Below, piece after piece: positions 9,382-19,763 of a stretch of DNA of 33,627 bases. Origin of the DNA: Ophiocordyceps camponoti-saundersi (nom. inval.) (taxonomy: Eukaryota; Ascomycota; Sordariomycetes; Hypocreales; Ophiocordycipitaceae); NCBI GenBank assembly GCA_003339415.1, contig PDHQ01000346.1, positions 1 to 33,627 on the forward strand, read 5' to 3'. Below the pieces are notes generated by a model that did no database searches, was not told where the DNA came from, and saw only the letters and a program-made list of their open reading frames with translations. Both the position numbers and the translations under genes were made by a program. The stretch's first letter is position 1, and every line of letters starts with the position of its first letter.

Positions 9382-11559
9382 TCATACCAAATCGGCCGAC
9401 ACCGTAGACCGCGCCCGTTGCCGCGTCACCTTCATGCTGACCGTGTAGACGAGGTCCACGGTCCAGAAGTGTGATATCTCGGCCTGCGCGCACGGTATCG
9501 CCCCGTACAAGGGCGCTACCAGGGGCACCAGAACGTAGTCGATCAGGTTTCTCCGGAACGTGCGGTTCGAGAAACACATGCCGTCGGCAAGGTTCGCCTT
9601 GTTCATCTCGCGGCGGCGCGTCTTGACGCATATTCTGTGGAAGCTCTCGTACAAGAACAGGTAGCAAGCCACCTCGACGAAGCCCAGCGTGCGCAGTACA
9701 TTGCAGACGGTAAAGATCCAGCCGAGATTGTCCGTGTCGTGCTTGCCGTCGACGACCCAGAGGTACAGCGTCGACGCCAAGATGAGGATCGTCATGTGCA
9801 CGGGGAGGAAGTGGGCCTCGAACAGGCGGTGGAAGAGGTAAAAGAGGTGCTCCCAGTGCGGCTCCTTGAGGGTGTCGTGCGTCACGTCCGAAAAGACACC
9901 CGTCTCTGCCAGGGGACTGTCATCCAGGTGGTTGGTGGGGAAGTAGCAGTCGGAACTGTCGCCATGACTGCGGTGCAGGGGCCGAAAAGCCCTCGAGGTG
10001 TGCTTCCGCTCGTGCCACATCTCGGCAGCCTTGCGCAGGGCAAAGCCCGTGTCGAGGGCTCCCCACATGTGCCGGAGAGCCTGCTTGTACCGGGCCTGCA
10101 TGTCGATGACGGTGCCCCGGACGCCGCCCTTGCCGCCGCCCGTGACGTTGCTCTGGCTGACGGGGCTCATGACGGTGCGGCAGGTGAGGTTTCCGTTGAG
10201 GGCGAAGAAGCACTTGAGGTACATGTGCAGGTCCTCGCCTATGGCCTCGGCATCGCAGTCCCAGCCGCCGACACGGTCGACCAGCACCAGGGGCAGGGAG
10301 TAGACGGACGTGGGCGGTGCAATGGTGGAGCCCTTGTAGAGGCCCGAGATGCCGGCGGCGCACCAGAGAATATCGGCGACGCGGACAATGGCGGGCACTT
10401 TGTGAGCGTTGCGATCGAAGATGATGGGCGCGGCGTATAGCGTTGTCGCTGCCGTCTCGGGGTGCAGCAGATGCATGTAGGTGACGTTGGTAAAGTAGCT
10501 CGGCGAAAGGTGGCTGTCGGCTGCAAGGAGGGGAGGGGAGGTCAGCGGCAAAACTCAGCACGGCTCGAGGTTGCACAGCGCCTGCGAGGCATGGCACAAC
10601 CGTGGACGAATTGTTCGTACCATCAATGCCGGTCACGACGACATTCTTGCGAACCGCCATCGAGTACTTGGCGCTCAGCTTCTTGGCCGCCCAGCCGAGA
10701 TTGCTACCCTTGCCGGCCGACTCGCCAGGGATGTCGGCGGGGTGGAGGGTGTAGTCGATTGAGCGGAACTTTTTGACGAACTCCTGAATCAAGGACAGGG
10801 CCTTTGATTCACCGTTGACCTCGCGCTGTTCCATGCCAAGATAAATCTGCGAGGCGGGAAGAGAGGTAAGTAAGTAAGCAAACCGTGGCCCGAGCGGGTC
10901 AGGAGGCGCGCCGCAGACGGGGAGGCAGGAAGAGAGAGACTCACGTCGTACGAGAACAGGGCGCGAGGGTGAGAGGCAAGTACGTCGAGCGTTTCCTTGA
11001 GCGTATCCAATTCTTCCTTGTAGTTGGGGATGATGATGGCGTGGATGACGGAGTCCTCGGCGACGTATGTGCCGTCGGTATACATTTCGGGCTCGACGTC
11101 GCTGCTGGCCTCGCTGGTGACGGATGAGCAGCCATTGCTCTCGGACATGAGCGAGTCCGAGGTCAGCGTTTCGGAGCTGGAGACGGAGGTACTAGAGCCG
11201 CGTCTGCGCAGGCCGATCTTGAGGTTTTGGAAAGCTCTGCCATTGGGGTGCGTCATTCGACGGAGCGAGTTGGTGACATTCCAGACGGACCAGCAGGCGC
11301 GAAGAGGAAAGATGAAGACCAGAACATGGATAAGAAGACAGTAATAGACGAAAACCAAGGTCCAGAAACTGTTGCCAGACGACGACGACGACGGGGGCTG
11401 GGACGACGCGCCGGCGACGGGCGGAGGGACACGCCTCGAGCCAGCAGGAACAGGTCGTTTAGTGATCCATTCGTCGGAGATGACCCAGTAAGAGAGAGCC
11501 AGCAAAGCCAGCATGCTCAAGCCGCCGGCTCGTCGCGAGCACCAAGCGAAGACGGACAT
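9382..11559 (-). CDS. Membrane-bound family 2 glycosyltransferase (chitin/cellulose-synthase-like fold)
   Basis: Three exons: 11559-10945, 10846-10621 and 10520-9382, giving 659 aa. The introns (98 and 100 nt) have GTGAGT and GTACGA donors and CTGAC branch points. The first in-frame ATG is at 11559; a TAG lies just upstream. Two N-terminal hydrophobic segments (about 10-25 and 65-85) precede a cytosolic GT-A domain: IIIPNYKEELDTL nucleotide-binding strand, VTGIDADSHLSP with the D-x-D (D280/D282, across an intron), GWDCDAEAIGEDLHMYLKCF with the acceptor-site acidic pair, and an R-x-x-Q-x-x-RHMWG variant of QxxRW. Three or more C-terminal membrane helices follow. The layout is that of a processive or ER/Golgi GT2 enzyme, but the sugar donor and product cannot be told from sequence. 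The family is widely conserved in filamentous ascomycetes and mostly unnamed. A Ser-rich linker (about 125-160) is probably a phosphorylated loop. Confidence 0.9.
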
Positions 11560-11784
11560 GGTCACGGACTACTGCGGGCGGTGCAGAAGTCGTGCGGGCG
11601 GGAAAAAAAAACGTCGTTCGGATGGGATCGAGTTATTGGCGACGTCGTCGACGAGAGGCGAACAGTGGCGTCGATGGAGAGGAGGGAGGGAGGAGAGGAG
11701 GGGGGGGGGGAGAGGGGAGGAGGAGAGGGAAGAGGATGAGATCGAATGGTGAAGGCCCTGGGGATAAGAGATGGCGTGGGCCAG

Positions 11785-11812
11785 TGGAGGAGGAGGAGGA
11801 GGAGGAGGAGAG
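11785..11812. repeat. (GGA)n microsatellite
   Basis: About nine GGA units in the promoter block upstream of the glycosyltransferase gene, followed by a G run at 11824-11838. Confidence 0.85.
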
Positions 11813-12263
11813 GAGAGGGAACCGGGGGGGGGGGGGGGAGGAAAGGAAAAAGAGGAGTGCAACTGGAGGAGAATGGGGGAAAAAAGGAAAGTAGCGGCGA
11901 CGAGGCGTTTCCAAGCTTCCCCAGCAGAACAGCACTTTTTTTTTCCCCTACTTTGTCAGGAGAACTCTCTCTCTCTCTCTCCTCTCTCCTCACTCACTCT
12001 CTCAGAGGAGCCTGGACGTAGCAGAAAAGTGCCTGGCGAGTCGAGAGATACGTACCGACTCAAGGCAGGTCGGCTTCTCGTACCAGGTACGACCCTGGTG
12101 GTCGGTCGAGTGTGAGAGAGAGAGAGAGAAAAATTGATGTACCGTGCAGGTACCGAAGTATGGGTGTACTCAATTACATGCCTCTAGGCACGGAAGGGGA
12201 CGAGGCCCCAGGGGGGGGGTAAATGTATCAGACCGATTGAATTGAACAAGCTCGTCCGGCTGC

Positions 12264-12337
12264 TTGTGTGTGAGTGTGAGTGTGTGAGTGTGTGTGTGTG
12301 TGTGTCGCTGTTGTGTGTGTGTGTGTGTGTGTGTGTC
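12264..12337. repeat. (GT)n alternating purine-pyrimidine tract
   Basis: Two long GT blocks and GTGA-type interruptions are separated by TCGCTGT. A tract of this length could adopt left-handed DNA; that is general knowledge of (GT)n, not shown here. Confidence 0.85.
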
Positions 12338-13315
12338 TGCTTGGCTGTTGTGGCGCACCGCAGTCGGTATCGATACTTGTTGGTCAATCGGACATCCCAG
12401 CCTCCCTTTCACCCCCCCCCCACCAGCCCCATCACCGTCAGCGCCACTTGGAAAAAAATCGATCCCCCCTCTGGCCTCTTGCCCCTCCCAAAAAGATGCA
12501 AAATAGATACTAATTCATCGTTCCGTGGCTTCGCACCGGAGATTTCATGCATCTTATTTCCTTTTTTTTTTCTTACTTGTCCCTTTATTATTGTTGTTCT
12601 GGTACATGTGACACGCGCCGGAACCTCTCACACGCACACACCCCCTGATCGAACGCTGCAGCTTCTGTCAGAGCACAGCGTTCGGATGCGCCGATACAAT
12701 TTTTTTTAAATAGGGGGCTAAAGTCTGTAGTAGACGGAGAGGTTGAATATTGATCGCGTATGTACGGATAGGTAGGTACGCACTAAAGAAAAGAAACAAG
12801 ACTGAGAAGAAGAAAGATACGGATATAGGAAAAGAAACGACTTCAAAACTGCTAAACTGGGTAGGTAGGTAGGTAGGCAGGTAGCTACGATATAGCACAC
12901 ATGTTGACGCGTGTCATTGGAAAGAAAGAAAGAAAGAAAAAGGATCTCTCACTGTTGACAACTCGTCGGTGGTGCCTGGATCTCTAAACCCTGTTAAAAG
13001 GGGGCGTGGGAGGGGGTGTAAGGCCGGACTCGCTCAGTGGCTGCCAGTTGGCCCGCTCATAGTTGGATGGGGAATGTGTAATTTTACACGAGCCGTATCC
13101 CCTGCAAGGTATCCGTACGGAGTGAAGTGAGATATCCGTACCTGCTTGACAAGTCGCAGCAGCAGCAGCAGATGGGCAAGATGGTACCTATTCGTACACG
13201 CATACTTTTACATACATAGATGTATCCGTACATGCACACAACACGGTTGAACAAACAACTTGCCAAGCAACCACACCGGACGGGCGGCTGTGTGCATTCG
13301 GCCAGTGGCGGAGCG

Positions 13316-13357
13316 GCAGCAGCAGCAGCAGCAGCAGGCCAGCAGCAGCAGTAGCAG
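13316..13357. repeat. (CAG)n microsatellite
   Basis: Two CAG/GCA runs separated by GCC. A shorter CAG run lies at 13156-13172. It is not within a recognised reading frame. Confidence 0.8.
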
Positions 13358-13787
13358 CCAGTAGAGGCTTACATACATACATGCATAGGTACCTACATAG
13401 GGATACTGGGTAGAGTTAGTTGACTACTACCAAGGTTGTTTAACCGTCTTTCTTTGCAGAAGCTTGACCCTTGTTTGTATATACCAAGTAGGTATATATA
13501 CAGACGGCAAATCAGTTACATACATTAGGTACATACAATCGACGGCATCAATATGCTGCCCCCCCCCCCCCTCTCTAAAAAAAAAGGAAACAATCGTGGG
13601 GATGGATTATCTCTTTTCGTTTTACTTGTGTGTTTGCGTGTTTGAGGAACTATCCCGTATCAACTTGGGTGGGTGATAGCCTGATAGGTAAGCAGGCAGT
13701 TGCTCATCTTTGTTCTAGGTAGGTACGGACGGATAAGGTTGCGAGGAATGGGAATACCCGTTTCTCTTGCTACTACTATCCATCCAT

Positions 13788-13831
<44 letters not shown>

Positions 13832-13879
13832 TCTCTCTCTCACCTTGTCCTCTCTCTCACACACACACTCTCTCTCTCC
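13788..13879. repeat. Compound (CT)n(CA)n microsatellite
   Basis: CT repeats are followed by CA repeats, and then the pattern recurs on a smaller scale. It is seen directly. Confidence 0.85.
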
Positions 13880-13921
13880 AGTATCCGTTACGGACTATGT
13901 ACTTAAAAAATCTCTTGTCGT

Positions 13922-13951
13922 CATACATATGTACATATGTACATACATAGG
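13922..13951. repeat. Palindromic ATGTACAT tandem
   Basis: CATATGTACATATGTACATACATA is a period-8 self-complementary stretch related to the CATA repeats nearby. Confidence 0.7.
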
Positions 13952-14510
13952 CATGCCCAAGTGGGCGGCGAGGCAGACCACGAATCAAAAGCTGACGCAC
14001 CACCGTCATAATTGAATCATCCCGTTACCGCCCCCAAACCAAAAAGGTTGAAACATGTGGCTCCTTTGGAAAGAGGGGACCCAGCCTCGGCTCAGAAATA
14101 AGGCTACTTGCGAATATGCGCCTATAAAGTCAAGTCTGTCCGTTTCCTTTACTGACTGACCATTTCCCTCGCAACCCTCTTCCTTCCCTTTGCCGGAAAA
14201 GGGCAATTTAACGTCATGGCATTCCCCGTCTCTTGTCCGATTTGTTTTTTTATTTTTTTGCTTTTGCTTACTTATCTACAATGTATGTATGTTTGTATGT
14301 GTGTACAGACGAATTGTTCGACGAGAAATGCGCCGCTCGTCCGCCCCTCCCAAAATAAAACAATCCCCTTAGGGGCCCGTGAGCGACTGACTTTTTTTAG
14401 GGGGAGAGAGGAAAAGGGAGGGGGCCGCTGCGAAACAAGGAGGTCTCTGAGCCTTTGCTGCTACCAAGGAGCTAATTGTCTACCGCTAGAACGCTAGCCT
14501 GTACAGACTG

Positions 14511-14550
14511 GTAGAGAGGTATCCGTAGAGAGGTATCCGTAGAGAGGTAG
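14511..14550 (+). repeat. Tandem repeat, 14-nt unit, about 2.9 copies
   Basis: The unit GTAGAGAGGTATCC occurs twice in full and a third time partially (GTAGAGAGGTAG). Each junction creates a TATCCGTA octamer. Confidence 0.85.
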
Positions 14551-15034
14551 GTAGACGTGACCCTCGTGTGTGTGTCTGGACCCTAGCGTCGAGACCTTTG
14601 TACACGCTGGCGTGGCCGTAGCTCCTCGGTATCGGTACGGATGCTGACTTTGCTGTCCAGAAAGATGCCAGCACGTCATGACACTCGAATCGTGGGTTGC
14701 CTCGACTCTCACTCGACAGCCACCGACTAGTCCTTGTTCATGTCCTTCTTCTACGGCTTCTTCTACGGAGAGCATCTTCTATTTACATACTCATTCTTTC
14801 GTTCCTTCTTTCTCTTCCTTCTGCTCTTCTTCTTCTTCTTCTTTCGTTTCCTTTTTCTTCCTCCCTTCTTCCGTCTACCTACCTTGTACATACTTTCTCA
14901 TTGGGCCAAAGCGGAAATGAGAGAGAAAAGGCCACTCTCACGTGTGGCAATTAACCACTTATTCACTATCCGTGAACTGGGACATGCAATCAATTGCATG
15001 TACCTGAATGATACCTTTGCTTATATCCGCACAC

Positions 15035-15038
<4 letters not shown>

Positions 15039-15067
<29 letters not shown>
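15039..15067. repeat. (CA)n microsatellite
   Basis: An ACAC run of about 28 bp seen directly. Confidence 0.85.
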
Positions 15068-15069
<2 letters not shown>

Positions 15070-15575
15070 CTAGGTGCCTACCCAGGCTACACCTACAGTC
15101 CGTACAGGCTACACCTATCGCCAAGTTAGTACGGATAGTGCCGTGAGTGTGACATATGTAGGTATGTATCCGTACAGTACCTCCACGTACGGGATTTCCG
15201 TAGTAGTATTCATTATTACCGTCTGATTGTCGAGAAAGGTGCCCCCCGTCACACTGCATCCCACACTTTTACCAGGCACAGCACGCGGCTTACCTGCCTG
15301 TCTACCAACCCCATCCCGCTGATGTGAGAGCGAGTGAGTGGTGGTGAGTGGGCGTGTGAGAGAGTGTGAGTGAGAGGCTTGGCCAAGAGAAAGCACGCCG
15401 TCGGGTGGATGCACATGCCGCTACGCGATCTTGTGCGTTTCATTCTAATACATACATACATACACTACGTTCACAAAGACGATCGAGTATTCGTACATAC
15501 ATACATCCGGACGAGTACGGATACAGACAGACATGGCGAGTGAGACAAGGTCATCCTCGGACCATACCTGCAGCG

Positions 15576-15678
15576 TCTCTCACTCACTCACTCACTCTCT
15601 CTCTCTCTCTCTCTTTTTCTATCTCTCTCTCTATCTCTCTTTCTATCTCTCTTTCTATCTCTCTTTCTATCTCTCTCC
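15576..15678. repeat. CT-rich satellite with a 12-nt period
   Basis: It starts with CACT tetramers, then (CT)n, then three to four copies of CTCTCTTTCTAT. It ends at a C run near 15680. Confidence 0.8.
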
Positions 15679-17602
15679 TCCCCCTCCCCCCCCCCTTTTC
15701 GCCCCAGAATCAGGAGAGAGGCTGGGCAAATTTTAAACCGGCACAGACAAAGGGCAATAGATGAGGATTGCCGTCTTGTCTATCCTTGCATGTGCCACTT
15801 AAACTAAGATACCTGACTAGGTGTTTTTTTTTTCTTTAGCTACAGGCTCAACAGGGACACTCCCTGCGGACCCCTGACCTCAATCTTCCGACCCCTAACT
15901 CGAAGCCTCTCTGCCCCCCCCCCGTGTCAAGCGGGTGCGAGACAGACAGAGAGACAGAAGCACACATGTAAGAGCCCGCCACCGACTGCCTTGGCCCTTA
16001 CCTGCCTTCATACATACATACATACCTACAAACACGTCCATATGAACGGTTTATTTTGTGCACAAACATATGTAGGATAGTCGTATATGACATACATACA
16101 TACCTATGTATATTCACAATTTATACGATACCTACCTATTCCCTTGCACTCAACAAGAGAAGTGTCGTTAAAGTTGAACTCTTTCCCCCCGTCACGTGTC
16201 AGTCAATCTACCAAACACGCCCGTTTAATCTGCTTTAACCCGCTTCCACTACCCATAATCCATACATACGGATATTAGCTAGCGGAACCGCAGATCAACA
16301 CCAACCTCCCCAGTCTCCAGTAAAAGATGAAGAGGGGGCTATGGAATCAATCGGGCTAAAAATAAACAACAAAAAACAGACGATAGATGAGAAAGAAGGA
16401 AGAAGTGCAAAAGAAAAGAAAAGAAAAGAGTACAGCAAAAAGAAAAAGGAAACCAGCAAAAATGTCGATGCCGCGCAGGTTTCCGTGTCGTCAACCGATC
16501 CCAAAACTCGAATCTTAAAACCCCCCCCCCCTTATCGATATCAGACTGGATTTCACCGCCGCCGGATCGATCCCGACCTTGATAGCATCGTCATCGCCTC
16601 GTCATGGATGGAGTGTGTCAACAATGATAAGCGCCTCGTAGGGCTGTGCAAGTAAGTACCTACGATGTCCTGTGCAGAGAGGTATCTGTAGTAGTAGGAG
16701 TCGGAGGAGTGTACAGGTAGGTAGGTAGGTGCGTGCGATTAACTCATCATAGACGGATACCGTGCATGTATCCGTACACCATCCCACTGCACCCACCACC
16801 GTCTACCTACCTACTCTACCGGTCCCCCCGGCTATGACGCTGACTCGGCCGCCGGGCCTCTTCCCGTCTCTTTCTAGTTCCTTTTCTAACGGAAATCTTC
16901 ATCCGATTAACCTAAATATCGTACATACGTACATACATACACACAATGCATGACCCTCGTTAAAGTGTCCTGACCGCCATACATGGCCTACATGGGTGGG
17001 TACCTACCTACCTACCTAGGTAGGACCTAGTCATGTCGGGACAAAAACCCCACGATCGCGGCCAAACACGCGTCATGTATGTATTTTAGTTGCGGCATGC
17101 ACACATACATACATACCTACACACATACGGACGTACATAGGAGGTACATGCAGATTCCGTCGCTCGTCAACACATGGGGAAAAAACATGAATGGGTCTTT
17201 TTCTCCGGGTCTTGACTGAGCAAGGCGGTGAGACGACTCGCCTCTGTCTGCCTAACTACCTGCCTACTCCCTATTCAGTTCTACGTCCCCTGCTGTGTGT
17301 CATGAACAGGAGCCTGCCGAATGCTCGTACCATGAGACTCAGGTAAATGGCCATGCCCGGAGCCCGCGGATCTGTCAAGTTTCTCCCAAACCTCCGGCAT
17401 CAGGACCTAGGATCTATTCCGACCCCCCCTCCTCCTCTGGCCGCAGCAGCCGGTCCCGCAGCACCAAGGAGTCGTGTCCATGTGTGCTTCCCTTTGTATT
17501 CCACGTATTCTCACACGCGTATGGACGACCGTGCTCACGGGGGTGCGTCGAGAAGCGCGCACGGCCTCTTTGTTCGTGAGCGTCGCGGGCGAGCTATTCT
17601 AT

Positions 17603-18361
17603 TCAGGGTGCCTTTTCAAACAATTCCATGATGGGTTTCGCGGCCTGCAAAACTCGAGTCAGCGCTTGGGAGATCCACGTCAGCGGTGGTGGGGAGAGGG
17701 TGAGATCGAACATCAATAAACTTTTCGAGGTCTTGATCCAAGTTGGCAAGATCGTCCTTGCGCCGCTTGTTATCGGCAATCAGCTTCTGTTTTCGCTTAA
17801 GAAGCTCCTGTCTCTGCTGCTCCAAGGCCTCGCGCTCGGTCTTTTCGTGGTCGATGCGGGCGATCATGAGCTCGTTCTCGTCATCGTTGGCATGCTCCGG
17901 CTGTTGAGCGAGAAAATCTTTGACGGGGATGAGCGGCAGTTGTGTGTATTTATGGCTGTTCTCTCTCTCAGTTCTGCCTAAGGATACCCTAACTCGCACG
18001 GAAAGATGATCACGACAACTCACTCGTAGGACTCGCACGCGGATATCTCGCCCTGAAGGTGATGTTGCTCGTAAAAGAGGTTTTGCAACTGCAGGTGCAG
18101 ACGGTCGACCTCCTGACGAGCCTCGGATGTGAGAGACTTGGTTTCTCGGGCGGAGATGCAGGCCGCGCGATGAAGACCTCGCAACTGAGCGATGCTGGTC
18201 AGGAGTTGCCTTTGCTGTTTGGCGATTTCGGCCTGGGCCTCGGCCGACCGTCGACCGTCGTGCGCCTGATCGGTAAGGCGGAGGAGCGCCTGGGCCTGGT
18301 CTCGGGCCTGATCCGAAACTTGAAGCACAGATATGAGTGTCGGCTCAGAGACGACGGACAT
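17603..18361 (-). CDS. thoc5: THOC5-like subunit of the THO/TREX mRNA export complex
   Basis: Three exons: 18361-18024, 17955-17712 and 17644-17603, giving 207 aa. Introns are 68 and 67 nt. The protein is one long predicted coiled coil. It shows the family signatures LQNLFYEQHHLQGEISACESYDHKY across the first intron, LPLIPVKDFLAQQPEHA, then ELMIARIDHEKTERE and the ending FIDAAKPIMELFEKAP. THOC5 is a scaffold coiled-coil subunit of THO, which couples transcription to mRNP assembly and export in the nucleus. Animal THOC5 is about 680 aa; the short fungal form matches only the N-terminal FimP domain. The second intron uses a weak GTTCGA donor, but frame and family continuity require it. The start ATG is the first in frame. 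The gene is divergent from the PAQR gene. Confidence 0.85.
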
Positions 18362-19763
18362 GACGGACGAGAGGGAGCGTGTCGTGGGATGATGTGTGAT
18401 GTTTAACGGGAAAGACGAGGCGGAGTTATGATAAGGCTGGCGAGGCTGGCAGAGATATTTGGTGATGGTACTGGTCTAGGGTAGTCAAGTTTTTCTCTAC
18501 GTTGGACAATAAGTATTCGTAATGCGCGTGTGCGTAAAGAGGTGATTCAGGCAGGTGCCAAAAACGTCGGCCTGTGCGGTCAGAAACGACAGCTCAGGGC
18601 ATATAGATGGCTGAATAAGCCCGAATGACAGCACTATTGAGGTGCCTCAACTTTTCGTGCAATGGTCAATGGTTTATCCATCCCAGCATGTGCAGCCAAC
18701 CGACCTATCAGATCAGGGTAGGTGTAGGTATCCCTCGCCAGGTCCATGTACGGTGATATGATTAGGACGCCGCGAGATGTCATCTTTAACGATAACGAAA
18801 CCCACTTTGACTACGACGCTGGCTACGCCCTTGTTAACATAACAGCCACCACGCTGCGCTGGAAGTTGAGTGCGCTTCCACGGTGGCTCTTAGTCTTACA
18901 TATGGCTCTTAACGCCAATGGATCAACTCGATAGATCGAAAAAAGGACAGGGTTCCGCGTCCACCGTGCCCTCGAACCACTTGCTAAACTGGCTCGTTAG
19001 TGGCGCTATACATAGACGGGTGATTATGTAAATGGTTGAACCTTGAACCCTTCACTAAAGACGGCCACCTAATCTTCGTCGATGGATCAGAATCAAAAAA
19101 ACGACGAGTTCTGTAACCGTTCATGGAGGAACAGACAGATAGATGGTCCGTCATCTGTAAACATACATACATAGAAACATATGTACATACATGCACTCAC
19201 GCATGCGCACACACGCAGGTTCAATATCCGTAGCCTCACTCCGATACCGGCCTTGAGCCCCCCCTCGACAGGCTGACTGCACGCAACGCCCTTCATTCCT
19301 ACCAGGATTGAGCACAATGCGACGAGGCCAGCCAGCTGACCGGCGTGTCTCTCCGGCCAAGTACCTCGCCATAGACAATCAGCAGCAGCAATACATGTTC
19401 TTTTTTTGTCTGGCATGAGTCCATGTCTCGCCTCATTGTTGACGCCGTGTCTTCTCTCTCCCGTTCTGTCACTCACTCACTCACTCAGCCGCGTGATCGT
19501 CAACTCCCTCCTGTCAGATGCTTCTTTTCTCTCACCCGGATCTTCCGGACAGGACTGATTTGTCTTGTCGTTGGGGTCCGGGCCAATCAGTAGCGGCCCG
19601 CCAAGTCCCACTGTCTTCAACCTCGTTTTAGCCCCCCCTAAGAGGGACCCTGTCCTCCCTCCGGCAAGTCAAAGGCAAATAAACTCCTGCGTGGGAAGAA
19701 GGAAAAAAAAACAACCTTTGGCCTTTTCCTCCTTCTCCTTCTTTCTCTTCCTCGAAAGAGACA
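18362..19763. other. Divergent intergenic region, THOC5 / PAQR
   Basis: About 1.4 kb that should contain both promoters. The middle (18640-19080) lacks the usual microsatellites and holds one 62-codon frame (18746-18934) with an embedded inverted repeat. CATA-type repeats return at 19163-19195. No recognisable gene. Confidence 0.6.
18844..18888. repeat. Imperfect inverted repeat
   Basis: The outer arms AGCCACC (18844-18850) and GGTGGCT (18882-18888) and the inner arms TGGAAG (18860-18865) and CTTCCA (18875-18880) are complementary. The inner loop is 9 nt. A hairpin with an asymmetric internal loop is possible in RNA. Confidence 0.55.

Larger units (their letters stand above)
12763..16776. 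repeat. Cluster of dispersed TATCCGTA / TACGGATA octamers
   Basis: Exact octamers read by eye start at 12763, 13110, 13133, 13223, 14520, 14534, 15130, 15167, 15516, 16267 and 16769, in both orientations. Three more lie at 19225, 30696 and 30995. None falls in a coding exon. Many extend to GTATCCGTAC. Flanks often carry CATA or TAGG repeats. Confidence 0.7.
11560..17602. other. Gene-free 6-kb stretch dense in microsatellites
   Basis: No frame longer than about 130 codons is convincing. All candidates read through low-complexity repeats. The first 350 bp are a purine-rich (sense-strand pyrimidine-rich) promoter block of the glycosyltransferase. The remainder holds GT, CA, CT, CAG, TAGG and CATA microsatellites and many copies of a TATCCGTA/TACGGATA octamer. 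No tRNA or rRNA was seen. A long noncoding RNA or an unrecognised lineage-specific gene cannot be excluded. Confidence 0.6.

Noticed and set aside
9637..10440. 267-codon frame antisense to the glycosyltransferase
   Set aside because: It mirrors conserved codons of the sense strand and carries no motif.
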